DNA of 64,000 nucleotides from Ochromonas danica (GCA_015146655.1 VKHL01000129.1:20219-84218); one strand, 5' to 3'. Counted from the first letter of the stretch, positions 40,100 to 53,187 are shown. Notes: generated from the sequence alone by a model not told the origin. Numbers and translations are program-made.

Positions 40100-41109
40100 T
40101 TAACAACAACAACAACAACATTGGGTAATAGTAGCAACAGGCTACACTAGTAATAGTAGTGATAGTAGTGATAGTAATATTATTATTATTGTGTTTGTTT
40201 TACTAGATCCCTTCCCTTGCCTGTGTGTACATAATAATAATAATGATAATAATGATAATAGTAGTAATAATAGTTGTTATAATAACAATAACAATGACAA
40301 TAACAATACTAATAGATAGTAGTAGTCTATAGTTTAGTATAGTATAGTTTAGTATAGAAGTGGTTTGGTAATAGCACTTGTTGTATGCACCGAAAATCTG
40401 AAACACAGCAGCACAACAAGCAGATTTCCCCTCCCCTGCACTGTAGACTATTTCATATTTTCGGTGCAAAAGTACAAAAGTGAAGAAGCAGTCAATTCAT
40501 TGAGCAATGTTCTCACCTCGTTATCACCTTCCTTTATCATCAGGATAAAGCTTGGCTTGTAGACTCTCCTCAGACTATATTCTTGCCCTGACGGTCCATG
40601 GTCGATGGATTCTTGCAGCAAGGAGCACATCACTAGTAGCCACTTATGTGGTACTCTGCTGACTGTCTTCTGCACTTCAGAAGAAGAACTTTCGGGTGAA
40701 ATATGAAATGACATTGTTGAGTTTAGCACTTTTGGTCGCACTTGTTCTTCGTATGGGACCGCTGCTGCTGTTGCTGTTGTAAATGTGCGATAGAAGCTGA
40801 GCTGTTGTGGGGAATTAGTGAGTGGAGAGAAGTGTTTGTAGATGACTAGTCTTCTTCAATATCACATGTTATTGACAAGTTGTTACTTGCTTCTTTTATT
40901 TATTAATGGTTAATGAATGTGAAGATGAAGAACACTTTGTCTTTGCATGCAATTCGAATCGAAGAAGTTGTTGAAGTGATTCTCTTCTTATTTAAATTGA
41001 AAGGATGACAACATTATCATAGTAAGCATTATCATTATCATCATCATCTCATTGATCACAACAGATTCTTCAATCATAATGGCATGTCAAAGACTTCATC
41101 AAATCACCT
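40100..41109. other. Intergenic region with hairpin and duplicated block
   Basis: ATA/GATA-type microsatellites (about 40230..40320), an inverted repeat GCACCGAAAAT at 40387..40397 with its complement at 40457..40467, and from 40648 the start of the segmental duplication shared with 47249. No gene beyond the ankyrin 3' UTR was recognised. Confidence 0.5.
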
Positions 41110-41700
41110 TCAACCTTGTATCGTTGCTGCCTTCTCCCTCAGAAGCTGTTTTATCTCTTCGGTCTTGGCCACATCCAGAGGAGTTACATTATGCTAATCC
41201 AACCACAACAACAACAACAACAACAACAACACAGCAGAACAAACAAGACAGAGATGATGGTAAGACATGGCATGACATGACATGTGTAGCAACGTCAGCT
41301 ACGTTACGTTACTATACTCTCATAACCTCTGCTATTACTGCACACTATCTTATAACATACTTTGCATATCATTATACAACTCTCAGATATACCTTACCTT
41401 ATTACGCTTGGTTACATCTACTCGCTCATCTTTCATCAAAAGGCCAACCACTTCTACGCGGCCATATCGACAAGCCACATAGAAGGGAGTCTCGCCATAC
41501 TATTCACAGCCCATGGATATTAGAAGTAGCTCTCTATATATGATGATCAATATACAGATATACAGCAGCACCCCACACACTATTACTGCTGCCAACACCT
41601 CTAACACACATCTACAATAACTCTTCTTTCACAACTACAAATACTGTATAACACTACAACATCATACATACTATACCTTCACACAATACACTAAACTATA
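40648..41700. repeat. Segmental duplication, copy 1 (3' part of ankyrin gene A)
   Basis: Closely similar to 47249..48300 in the same orientation; the first 500 bases differ at one position by eye. It covers about 460 bp of 3' flank, the last exon, the preceding intron and the next ankyrin exon. Differences include lengths of the CAA run and a GTTACATT/GTTTTAAG change in the last exon. Confidence 0.9.
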
Positions 41701-44700
41701 TTATGCATATATGAGATGTCATGAGTGTCCGATATAGAGTGTGCAGTATATGTCATAAGATTGTCTTGGTACAGTGTAGTGTAATGAGGTGATCATACAC
41801 ACATTATACCTTATCAGCCTTGACCACATCTACTCGCTCATCTTTCATCAAAAGGTCAACCACTTCTACCCAGCCACATCGACAAGCCACATAGAAGGGT
41901 GTCTCGCCATACTATTCACAAACAAACAGCAGCTCATCAATATTAGAAGCTGCTCGATACACCATAAGAAGAACACATTTCACACACTATTTACTATTTC
42001 GATATACTGGATTATAACATTATAGCATCTCCTCTTTGTCGCTGGATCAAATCACAATCAACGACTAATAGCCAACACAACAACTATCACAACATAGACA
42101 CACAACCCTTCATCTGCCTATAGCCCAGCAGCTATCGAAAATGAAGATTGCTCTCATACCAGGAAACTACTAACATGTATATTGCCTTTCCAAAACATAG
42201 GGTAACAAGCAACTACAACCTAGAAGCAATTAGTAGAGCGCATTTCATGTCATGGCTCTCATACCATCACAGAAACACACACCAATAGATATACTCATAC
42301 AACATCACACCTCATCACATACTAACCAAACTACTTCCAATACTCACAGTCACCCAGGGCCTGCTACAATCTATCTTACCTTATTCTCCTTGTTCACTTC
42401 GACTCGACTGTCCGCCAGAAGAAGCTTCACTATCTCGGTGTGTCCCTCTTGACATGCACAGAGCAATGGTGTAGCTCCATACTTTTCACATGTCCCAAAC
42501 ACATTGTACATGTAAGAGAATAACAGACTCATTCATACTACTTTCATCATAACTAACAGAGGTATCATTATAAGGTCTCTTACTACTACTATATTGGTAA
42601 CACTTATATCCTATCACAACCATATCACACATGACCTAACATTTCCTTGCACTTCAGGTCATGCCATGTCATGCCTCTCATACCATCACAGAAACACACA
42701 CAACTACATATACCCATACAACATCACACCTCATCACATACTAACCAAACTACTTCCAATACTCACAGTCACCCAGGGCCTGCTACAATCTATCTTACCT
42801 TATTCTCCTTGTTCACTTCGACTCGACTGTCCGCCAGAAGAAGCTTCACTATCTCGGTGTGTCCCTCTTGACATGCACAGAGCAATGGTGTAGCTCCATA
42901 CTTTTCACATGTCCCAAACACATTGTACATGTAAGAGAATAACAGACTCATTCATACTACTTTCATCATAACTAACAGAGGTATCATTATAAGGTCTCTT
43001 ACTACTACTATATTGGTAACACTTATATCCTATCACAACCATATCACACATGACCTAACATTTCCTTGCACTTCAGGTCATGCCATGTCATGCCTCTCAT
43101 ACCATCACAGAAACACACACAACTACATATACCCATACAACATCACACCTCATCACATACTAACCAAACTACTTCCAATACTCACAGTCACCCAGGGCCT
43201 GCTACAATCTATCTTACCTTATTCTCCTTGTTCACTTCGACTCGACTGTCCGCCAGAAGAAGCTTCACTATCTCGGTGTGTCCCTCTTGACATGCACAGA
43301 GCAATGGTGTAGCTCCATACTTTTCACATGTCCCAAACACATTGTACATGTAAGAGAATAACAGACTCATTCATACTACTTTCATCATAACTAACAGAGG
43401 TATCATTATAAGGTCTCTTACTACTACTATTTTGGTAACACTTATATCCTATCACAACCATATCACACATAACCTAACATTTCCTTGCACTTCAGGTCAT
43501 GCCATGTCATGCCTCTCATGCCATCACAGAAACACACAACTACATATACCCATACAACATCACACCTCATCACATACTAACCAAGCTACTTCCAATACTC
43601 ACAGTCACCCAGGGCCCGCTACAATCTATCTTACCTCTGCCTCCTTGTTCACTTCGACTCGACTGTCCGCCAGAAGAATCTTCACTACTTCCATATGCCC
43701 CCTAAAACATGCGAAATGCGGCGGCGTACAGCCAAACTATCCACATACAACAAGTACACAGAACACGGAAGAGAATAACAGTTTCATGGTACCTTTATCC
43801 CTACAAAGTTATGTAACATAATAGTTTCTGTTGCTACTGCTACAACTATGGTAATACTTGTATCCTTTCACAGGCATTGCATCTCACACCAAACATTTCA
43901 TTTCATTTCATGGCCCCCATACCATCACAGAAACACACACAACCAGATATACTCATACTACATCACACCTCATCACATACTAACCAAGCTACTTCCAATA
44001 CTCACAGTCACCCAGCGCCTGCTACAATCTATCTTACCTTATTCTCCTTGTTCACTTCGACTCGACTGTCCGCCAGAAGAAGCTTCACTATCTCCGTATG
44101 TCCCTTTTCACATGCACAATGCAATGGTGTAGCTCCATACTATTCACATGCGCCAAACACATTGTACTTGTAAGAGAATAACAGACTCATTCATACTACT
44201 TTCATCATAACTAACAGAGGTATCATAATAAGGTCTGTTACTACTACTATATTGGTAACACTCACAACCATATCACACATAACCTAACATTTCCTTGCAC
44301 TTCAGGTCATGCCATGTCATGCCTCTCATACCATCACTGAAACACACACAACTACATATACCCATACAACATCACACCTCATCACATACTAACCAAACTA
44401 CTTCCAATAGTCACAGTCACCCAGGGCCTGCTACAATCTATCTTACCTTATTCTCCTTGTTCACTTCGACTCGACTGTCCGCCAGAAGAAGCTTCACTAT
44501 CTCGGTATGCACCTCGTGACATGCCCAATGCAAAGGAGTTAAGCCGTTCTATTCATATCAACCAAACACATTGTACTTGTAAGAGAATAACAGACTCATT
44601 CATACTACTTTCATCATAACTAACAGAGGTATCATAATAAGGTCTGTTACTACTACTATATTGGTAACACTCACAACCATATCACACATAACCTAACATT

Positions 44701-45182
44701 TCCTTGCACTTCAGGTCATGCCATGTCATGCCTCTCATACCATCACTGAAACACACACAACTACATATACCCATACAACATCACACCTCATCACATACTA
44801 ACCAAACTACTTCCAATAGTCACAGTCACCCAGGGCCTGCTACAATCTATCTTACCTTATTCTCCTTGTTCACTTCGACTCGACTGTCCGCCAGAAGAAG
44901 CTTCACTACTCCCACAAGACCCGCTGCACACGCCCAATGCAATGGACTACTTTCATTTGAAATACAACAACGTGCCCACCACCATACCACACTTCTTACT
45001 TGATCACGGTCCGCCACAGCGTTCAAACCTTGCTCGATCCTCTCCAAAATTGAGTGAATCGTTAGAATGCCTTCGGCCAACACCCAGACAAGACCGTTCA
45101 ATAATTTCACGATCACATAAAATATGTAGGCCAAGAGTCTCTTGATGGCGTGAAAGATGTAGTTCATTAATCCCAGCAGCAT
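41110..45182 (-). CDS. Ankyrin-repeat protein, one repeat per exon (gene A)
   Basis: Ten exons: 45182..44856, 44548..44447, 44139..44038, 43736..43635, 43319..43218, 42900..42799, 42481..42380, 41911..41810, 41499..41398 and 41193..41110; 408 aa. All junctions are GT-AG and phase 0. Exon 1 encodes amphipathic helices (MLLGLMNYIFHAIKRLLAYI), a SVVWWWARCC motif and the first ankyrin repeat. Each internal exon is exactly 102 nt and encodes one 34-residue repeat of the form xGxTPLHxACxxGHTEIV followed by KLLLADSRVEVNKENK. Exons 8 and 9 are a second subtype (LLMKDERVDV); exon 10 is a capping half repeat ending in ATIQG. Exons 5-7 encode identical repeats. Ankyrin stacks bind proteins; the partner is unknown. 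The N-terminal helices could anchor or oligomerise the protein. Confidence 0.85.
42241..43498. repeat. Three 419-bp tandem units, each one exon plus intron
   Basis: Exon starts at 42380, 42799 and 43218 are exactly 419 bp apart, and both exon and intron sequences are nearly identical across the units. Flanking units at 43635, 44038 and 44447 are 417, 403 and 409 bp apart and more diverged. Unit boundaries are approximate. Confidence 0.92.
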
Positions 45183-45321
45183 GATGTTCTTCTTTCTCTC
45201 TTGTGAGATGGATTGTTATTCCATTGTTATTCAATTCTGTTGCAATCGACCTTGCACAGTGACACTTTCGCACTTTGGTAATTCTGAACTATCGTATTTC
45301 GGCGATTTCGCATTTTCGAGT
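45183..45321 (-). promoter_or_regulatory. Conserved 5' flank of ankyrin gene A
   Basis: About 140 bp before the ATG is conserved with 53188..53320 and 63639..63770: reading toward the gene, GCGAAATC, ACCAAAGTGCGAAAGTGTCA, then GATTGCAACAGAATTGAAT and a purine-rich run before the ATG. Probably promoter and 5' UTR. Confidence 0.7.
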
Positions 45322-46773
45322 AGATATGTATGTCTCACACACCACAACAATAGTTAATAATGTGTCAAAAGTCAAAAGTCAAAACTTGTCAAAAGTCGGA
45401 ATTTAACCATACTGACCAGAAACAAGGTTTTGCAAGAAAAGAAGGACGAGGACTACACCTACAAACATCTAGAGATCCCCAAAGCTCTAGTGGATTGACT
45501 GAAAGCAGCTATATCGTAGTAATCCAATGAAAGTGGACTATTGACAAAGCTGCTGCCAACAACCAAATGGGTGGGTCTTCACTTTGGAAAAGTGTAAAGG
45601 TGAGTAGCAAGACTGCTGTTCGACTTATTGAATAATGAAGTAATCAATCGTTGTATGACGAAATTCTGCAAGGCAATCGAGGACGTTGAGAATGATGGTG
45701 ACGGTAACATGCCCATGGGACGTCAGAGATGAGAGATGGATGTCTCGATGTCTTAAATGACCTTACAGAGGTCAAGGATCAAGTATTTAAAGCATCATTG
45801 AGCTTAAATGCTGTTCAAGGCAATGTGAGGCTTCAGCAGTTAGTAAGAGGTGGTGATGCAATGGGCAGCAGAGGGAGGGAAATGACAATTGTCACAGACT
45901 ACTACCCTTACACTATCTCGCTGTACCTTATACCACCTCAAAGAGGACCTAAATCTCATGGAAAGAGTCATAGAGATAAAGAATGACACTAGAGTCTCTG
46001 AGTATGACATGATCCTGTCGCATATTTCTGACTGTTGTTGTATGGTACAGACTCTACTGGATGAAGTTGACCCCGTTTAGTTCTTCACCTCTGATGATGA
46101 TATAGTCAATGTGATGTGTGGAGACAACGAAGAAGAAGAAGAAGAGGGTTAGAGGGAGAGTCCTTACTTACATTGTCACTGTTAGAGTATGCGGCCAAAT
46201 TGGAGCCCTTACAGCAGTAGACACCAAGTGATAAGAGAAAGGATATTGTCTGAAGATAGAAAGGATAACAGTGGTGGTAACAATTTACAACAAAGCCCTA
46301 ATGGCGCTAACACCATGCGTGAAAGCTTGTTTCAATAGCACGGACTTTCTATTCATAGGCGAGCGACATTTCGTGGTTGACCATGAAAAGCGAGCTAGCT
46401 ATCAAACAAGCTCCTTTATACTCTTCGCAGTCCAGGGGTGGCAACAACAAGAAGACCAGGACCTCCATTTGCTTATCAATTACCTCCTCTATTGTCCCGA
46501 GAAATAGTGTTGGTTCATTGTTCGCTCTAACTGTAGAGATTTCAGTGGGAAACATCAAGAGTTTTCTCATTCCAAGAAGTTGGTTGATATTATGAAAACT
46601 GATCCCCTTGAGCTGAATTCAACTCCTTTCGACTCCTCCCCTGAACTACCTTATTTCTAACATGTAATAGCTATAGTAAGAGGAGACTATCTTCTCGATT
46701 CAAAACCTACAGTAGATCTACTACTTCAAAGTATAAACCAGATCAGATCACAGGAAAACTGACAGTTCTAGCA

Positions 46774-46812
46774 TGTACAGTACAGTACAGTACAGTACAG
46801 TAGTAGTAGTAG
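46774..46812. repeat. (TACAG)n and (TAG)n microsatellite
   Basis: Five TACAG units followed by TAG units. Confidence 0.9.
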
Positions 46813-46845
46813 TCCAGATGGAAAAGAAAAGCGAGATAGAAAAGT

Positions 46846-46968
46846 TCTTGAAACTTGTTGCAAACTCTTCTTCTTCTACATTAAGATGTTTCTGTTACTA
46901 ATTGCAGCTACAGTAACAACTCTCACTAACCTCTTGTTACTGTTCTTAGCACTATCTAACATACGGTA
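46846..46968. repeat. Duplicated upstream segment, copy 1
   Basis: About 90 bp starting GAAACTTGTTGCAAACTCTT matches 53752..53840 with few differences, and weaker similarity continues to an ACTATCTAACAT word. Both copies lie on the 5' side of an ankyrin gene in the same relative orientation, which suggests that the gene A/gene B duplication once included this flank. Confidence 0.75.
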
Positions 46969-47248
46969 GTTATTATCACTACTGTACTGTGATAACTTCT
47001 AGCACGACTTTATAGTTATCATAGATATCATATTGTTGTCTATCTAGATAATATCCTTACCACCTAGACTACTACAACAAGTACAGTACAGTAGTGTTAG
47101 TACAACAATACAAGTAAGTCTAAGTGTAATTTATATAATATGATCATCACCTTTACAAATCATAATCATGTCTTTCCCAGCAGATATTCAATCGAACTAA
47201 CTTGAGTAATTTCCGACTGTCGAAACAAAGTCTTACCAAAGTACAAAA

Positions 47249-48300
47249 GTGGTACTCTGCTGACTGTCTTCTGCACTTCAGAAGAAGAACTTTCGGGTGA
47301 AATATGAAATGACATTGTTGAGTTTAGCACTTTTGGTCGCACTTGTTCTTCGTATGGGACCGCTGCTGCTGTTGCTGTTGTAAATGTGCGATAGAAGCTG
47401 AGCTGTTGTGGGGAATTAGTGAGTGGAGAGAAGTGTTTGTAGATGACTAGTCTTCTTCAATATCACATGTTATTGACAAGTTGTTACTTGCTTCTTTTAT
47501 TTATTAATGGTTAATGAATGTGAAGATGAAGAACACTTTGTCTTTGCATGCAATTCGAATCGAAGAAGTTGTTGAAGTGATTCTCTTCTTATTTAAATTG
47601 AAAGGATGACAACATTATCATAGTAAGCATTATCATTATCATCATCATCTCATTGATCACAACAGATTCTTCAATCATAATGGCATGTCAAAGACTTCAT
47701 CAAATCACCTTCAACCTTGTATCGTTGCTGCCTTCTCCCTCAGAAGCTGTCTTATCTCTTCGGTCTTGGCCACATCCAGAGGAGTTTTAAGATGCTAATC
47801 CAACCACAACAACAACAACACAGCAGAACAAACAAGACAGAGATGATGGTAAGACATGGCATGACATAACATGTGTACCAACGTCAGCTACGTTACTATA
47901 CTCTCATAACCTCTGCTATTACTGCACACTATCTTGTAGCATACTTTGCATATCATTATACAACTCTCAGATATACCTTACCTTATTACGCTTGGTTATA
48001 TCTACTCGCTCATCTTTCATCAAAAGGCCAACCACTTTTTCGCGGCCATATCGACAAGCCACATGGAAGGGAGTCTCGCCATCCTATTCACAACGAACAA
48101 CGATATTAGAAGTAGCTCTATATATGATGATCAATATACAGATATACAGTAGCACCCCACACACTATTACTGCTGCCAACACCTCTAACACACATATACA
48201 ATAACTCTTCTTCCACAACTACAAATACTGTATAACACTACACATCATACATACTATACCTTCCCACACTACACCTCACTACACTACACACAGTACCAAG
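47249..48300. repeat. Segmental duplication, copy 2 (3' part of ankyrin gene B)
   Basis: Partner of 40648..41700; see that entry. It ends within the intron between the two LLMKDERVDV-type exons. Confidence 0.9.
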
Positions 48301-51300
48301 ACAATCTTATGACATACACTGCACACTCTATATTGGACACTCATTACATCTCATATATGCATTGGTTCATCATACACACATTATACCTTATCAGCCTTGA
48401 CCACATCTACTCGCTCATCTTTCATCAAAAGGTCAACCACTTTTTCGCGGCCATATTGACAAGCCATATAGAAGGGAGTCTCGCCATCCTATTCACAAAC
48501 AAACAGCAGCTCACCAATATTAGAAGCTGCTCGATACACCATCAGTATAACACACTTCACATACTATTCATTACTTCTATATACTGGATTGTAACATAAC
48601 AGCATCTGCTCCAGCAGACCATATCACAATCAGCAACCAATAGAACACACAACAACTATCAACACATAGACACACAAGAATTACTCTCGTGAAACGGAAC
48701 AACAACATATTTTGCTTTTCCAACAGCGGAATAGTAGCAATTAGTAGAGCACAATTCACTTCATTTCATGTCATGCCTCTCATACCATCACAGAAACACA
48801 CACAAATACATATACCCATACAACATCACACCTCATCACATACTAACCAAGCTACTTCCAATAGTCACAGTCACACATGACCTGCTACAATCTACTTTAC
48901 CTCATCCTCTTTGTTAACTTCGACTCGACTGTCTGCCAGAAGAATATTCACTACTGCAGCATGCCCTTTTGCACATGCCCAGTGCAATGGAGTATGTCCA
49001 TTCTATTCACATACACCCAACACATTGTACATGTAAGAGAATAAGAGAATCATTCAAGCTACCTTCATCGCAACCAAGATAGTTATCATAAGAAGTTCTG
49101 TTGTTGCTATCAACAGAACTACCGTAATACTTAAATCCTAACGCAGCCATCCCACACATCTACTAACCTTGCATTGCATTGCATTGCATTGCATTGCATT
49201 GCATTTCATGTCATGTCATGGTTCTCATACCATCACAGAAACACACACCAATAGATATACTCATACTACATCACACCTCATCACATACTAACCAAACTAC
49301 TTCCAATACCAACAGTCACACATGGCCTGTTACAATCTACTTTACCTTATTAGCCTTGTTAACTTCGAATCGACTGTCCGCCAGAAGAATATTCAATACC
49401 TCACCATGTCCTTCGTCACATGCCCAGTGGAGTGGAGTGTTTCGATACTATTCACATCCACCAAACACGCCGTACATGTAAGAGAATAACAAACGCACTC
49501 ATGCTAACTTCAGCATAACAACGATAGCTATCATAAGAAGTTCTCTAGTACTACTACGGTAACACTTACATACAGTACTATCACACCATCCCACACATGT
49601 GCTAACATTGCATTTCATGTCATCTCATGCCATATCTCTCATACCAACACAGAAACACACACCAATAGATATACTCATACTACATCACACCTCATCACAT
49701 ATTAACCAAACTACTTCCAATACTAACAGTCACAGTCACACATGACCTACTTCAATCTACTTTACCTTATTCTCCTTGTTAACTTCGACTCGACTGTCCG
49801 CCAGAAGAATATTCACTATCTCAGTATGACCGGCTCCACATGCCATGTCCAACGGAGTAAGTCCATACTATTGACATATACCAAACACATCGTACATGTA
49901 ACAGAATAAGAACCTCATTCATGCTACCTTCAGCATAACAAAGATAACTATCATAATAAGTTCTGCTACGACGATCACTACGATGACACATATATCCTAT
50001 CACAGACATCTCACACATCTACTAACATTGCATTGCATTGCAATCCATGTCATGGCTCTCATACCATCACAGAAACATACACCAATAGATATACTCATAC
50101 TACATCACACCTCATCACATACTAACCAAACTACTTCTAACACTCACAGTCACACATGACCTGCTACAATATCCTTTACCTGAGTCTCCTTGTTAACTTC
50201 GACTCGACTGTCCGCCAGAAGAATATTCACTATCTCAGCATGCCCTTTTGCACATGCCCAATGCAATGGAGTAAGGCATTTCTGTTCACATATACCAGAC
50301 ACATAGAACACGGAAGATAATAACAAACTCATTCATGCTGCGATGATTAACTATCATAATACGTTCTCTAGCTGCTACTACGGTAACAAGATCTCCTATC
50401 ACAGCCGTTGCATCTCACTCATCTACTAACATTGCATTGCATTGCAATCCATGTCATGGCTCTCATACCATCACAGAAGCACACACAACTAGATATACTC
50501 ATACTACATCACATCTCATCACATACTAACCAAGCTACTTCTAATACTAACAGTCACACATGGCCTACTACAATATCCTTTACCTTAGTCTCCTTGTTCA
50601 CTTCGACTCGACTGTCCGCCAGAAGAATATTCACTATCTCAGTATGCCCCGCTACACATGCATAGTGCAATGGAGTAAGACACTCCTGTTCACATATACC
50701 AAACACATAGAAGAGAATAAGAACCTTATTAATGCTACCTCCATCACTACAAAGATAGCTATCATAAGAAGTTCTCTAGTACTACTACGGTACTACTTAC
50801 ATACTGTACTATCACACCGTCCCACACATCTACTAACATTGCATTGCATTTCATGGCTCTCATACCATCACAGAAACACACACCAATAGATATACTCATA
50901 TTACATCACACCTCATCACATATTAACCAAACTACTTCCAATACCAACAGTCACAGTCACACATGACCTACTTCAATCTACTTTACCTTATCCTGCTTAT
51001 TAACTTCGACTCGACTGTCTGCCAGAAGAATATTCAATATCTCCGTATGACCCCGTTGACATGCACCGTGCAGTGGAGTATTGCCATGCTATTCACAGAC
51101 ACCAAACACTTCATACAGGTAAGAGAATAACAAACTCATTCAGGCTACCTTCAGCATAATAATATCGACATCTCTCACATCTACTAACATTGCATTGCAT
51201 TTCATGGCTCTCATACCATCACAGAAACATACACCAATAGATATACTCATACTACATCACACCTCATCACATACTAACCAAACTACTTCCAATAGCCACA

Positions 51301-53187
51301 GTCACCCATGACCTGCTACCATATCCTTTACCTGATCCTGCTTGTTAACTTCGACTCGACTGTCCGCCAGAAGAATACTCAATACCTCCGTATGACCCGC
51401 TCCACATGCACAGTGCAGTGGAGTATTGCCAAGCTATTCGCAGACACCAAACACATAGAACATGTAAGAGAATAACAAACGCACTCATGCTACCTTCAGC
51501 ATAACAACGATAGCTATCATAAGAAGTTCTCTAATACTACTACGGTAACACTTACACTGTACTATTACACCATCCCACACATCTACTAATATTGCATGTC
51601 ATGTCATTTCATGTATCTCATACCATCACAGAAAAACACCTCATCACATACTAACCAAACTACTTCCAATACTAACAGTCACCGTCACACATGGCATGCT
51701 ACAATAGACATTACCTTATCCTGCTTATTAACTTCGACTCGACTGTCTGCCAGAAGAATATTCAATACCTCCGTATGACCGGCTTGACATACACCGTGTA
51801 GTGGAGTATTGCCATGCTATTCACAGACACCAAACACATTGTACAGGTAAGAGAATAACAAACTCACTGATGCTACCTTCAGCATAACAACGATAGCTAT
51901 CATAAGAAGTTCTCTGGTACTACTACGGTAACACTTACATACAGTACTATCACACCATCCCACACATCTACTAACTTTGCATTACAATCCATGTCATGGC
52001 TCTCACAGCATCACAGAAACACACACAACTAGATATACTCATACTACATCACACCTCATCACATATTAACCAAGCTACTTCCACACCTCACAGTCACAGT
52101 CACACATGACCTGCTACAATCTACTTTACCTGATCTTGCTTGTTAACTTCGACTCGACTATCTGCCAGTAGAATATTCAATACCTCAGTACGACCAAATC
52201 CACAAGCACAGTGCAATGGAGTATTGCCATGCTATTCACAGACACCAAACACATCGTACATGTAAGAGAATAACAAACTCACTCATGCTACCTTCAGCAT
52301 AACAACGATAGCTATCATAAGAAGTTCTCTAGTACTACTACGGTAATACATACTATCGCACCATCACACACATCTACTAACTTTGCATTGCAATCCATGT
52401 CAAGGTTCTCATACCATCACAGAAACACACACAACTAGATATACTCATACTGCATCACAGCTCATCACATACTAACCAAACTACTTCCAATACCAACAGT
52501 CACACATGGCCTGCTACAATAGACGTTACCTTATCCTCCTTGTTAACTTCGACTCGACTGTCCGCCAGAAGAAGCTTCACTATCTCCGTACGACCAGCTG
52601 CACATGCAACGTGGAATGGAGTATGTCCATTCTATTCACACGCACCAAACACATTGTACATGTAAGAGAATAACAGACTGATTCATGCTACCTTCATCGC
52701 CATCAAGATAATTGTCATAATAAGGTCTCTTGCTACAGCTACGGTAGTAACACTTATATCCTATCACAGAAATCTCACACATCTACTAACATTGCATTGC
52801 ATTTCATGGCTCTCATGTCATGGCTCTCATACCATCACAGAAACACACACCAATAGATATACTCATACTACATCACACCTCATCACATACTAACCAAACT
52901 ACTTCCAATACCAACAGTCACACATGACCTGCTACAATCTACTTTACCTGATCTTGCTTATTAACTTCGACTCGACAGTCTGCCAGTAGAAAATTCACTA
53001 CTCCCACAAGATCCGCTCCACATGCCAAGCGCAATGGAGTATTTCCACTTGGAATACAACATAGTGCCCACCACCATACCACACTTCCCACTCGATCACC
53101 CTCCGCCACACCCTTCAAACCAATCAGGATCACATAAAATATGTTGGCCAAGAGTCTCTTGGTGGCGTTCAATAATCCTAGCAGCAT
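47711..53187 (-). CDS. Ankyrin-repeat protein, one repeat per exon (gene B)
   Basis: Fourteen exons, 515 aa: 53187..52948, 52631..52530, 52231..52130, 51816..51715, 51433..51332, 51088..50987, 50685..50584, 50281..50180, 49867..49766, 49447..49346, 49002..48901, 48488..48387, 48083..47982 and 47794..47711. All junctions are phase 0 GT-AG and the twelve internal exons are each 102 nt. Exon 1 is shorter than in gene A (80 codons) but keeps MLLGLLNATKRLLANIFYVI and SVVWWWALCC. Ten internal repeats are of the LLADSRVEVNK type (one has DSRFEVNK); exons 12 and 13 are the LLMKDERVD type; exon 14 is the same cap as gene A. Residues 1-3, 7-8 and 11-13 of each repeat vary while the C-terminal half is fixed. 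Introns share long similar blocks. Partner unknown. Confidence 0.87.
49171..49205. repeat. (GCATT)n microsatellite in an ankyrin intron
   Basis: Seven GCATT units. Shorter runs occur at the equivalent position of most other gene B introns (for example near 50030, 50432, 50838, 51190 and 52793), so it is part of the homogenised intron unit. Confidence 0.9.

Larger units (their letters stand above)
45322..47248. other. Intergenic region between ankyrin genes, possible decayed gene
   Basis: Broken open stretches on the plus strand between about 45400 and 46640 (for example DYTYKHLEIPKALVD before a stop at about 45497, and YDMILSHISDCCCMVQTLLDEVDPV before a stop at about 46080) suggest an inactivated gene, family unknown. 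It also holds a (TACAG)n/(TAG)n run (46774..46812) and a repeat shared with 53752. Confidence 0.3.

Noticed and set aside
42241-43498. CRISPR-like array
   Set aside because: Periodic repeats here are 419-bp exon/intron units in a eukaryotic gene, without short repeats and unique spacers.
42252-44519. Repeated plus-strand open frames (HHTSSHTNQTTSN type) across the ankyrin region
   Set aside because: They read through introns and antisense exons; the minus-strand splice model explains the same DNA with ankyrin motifs and GT-AG ends.
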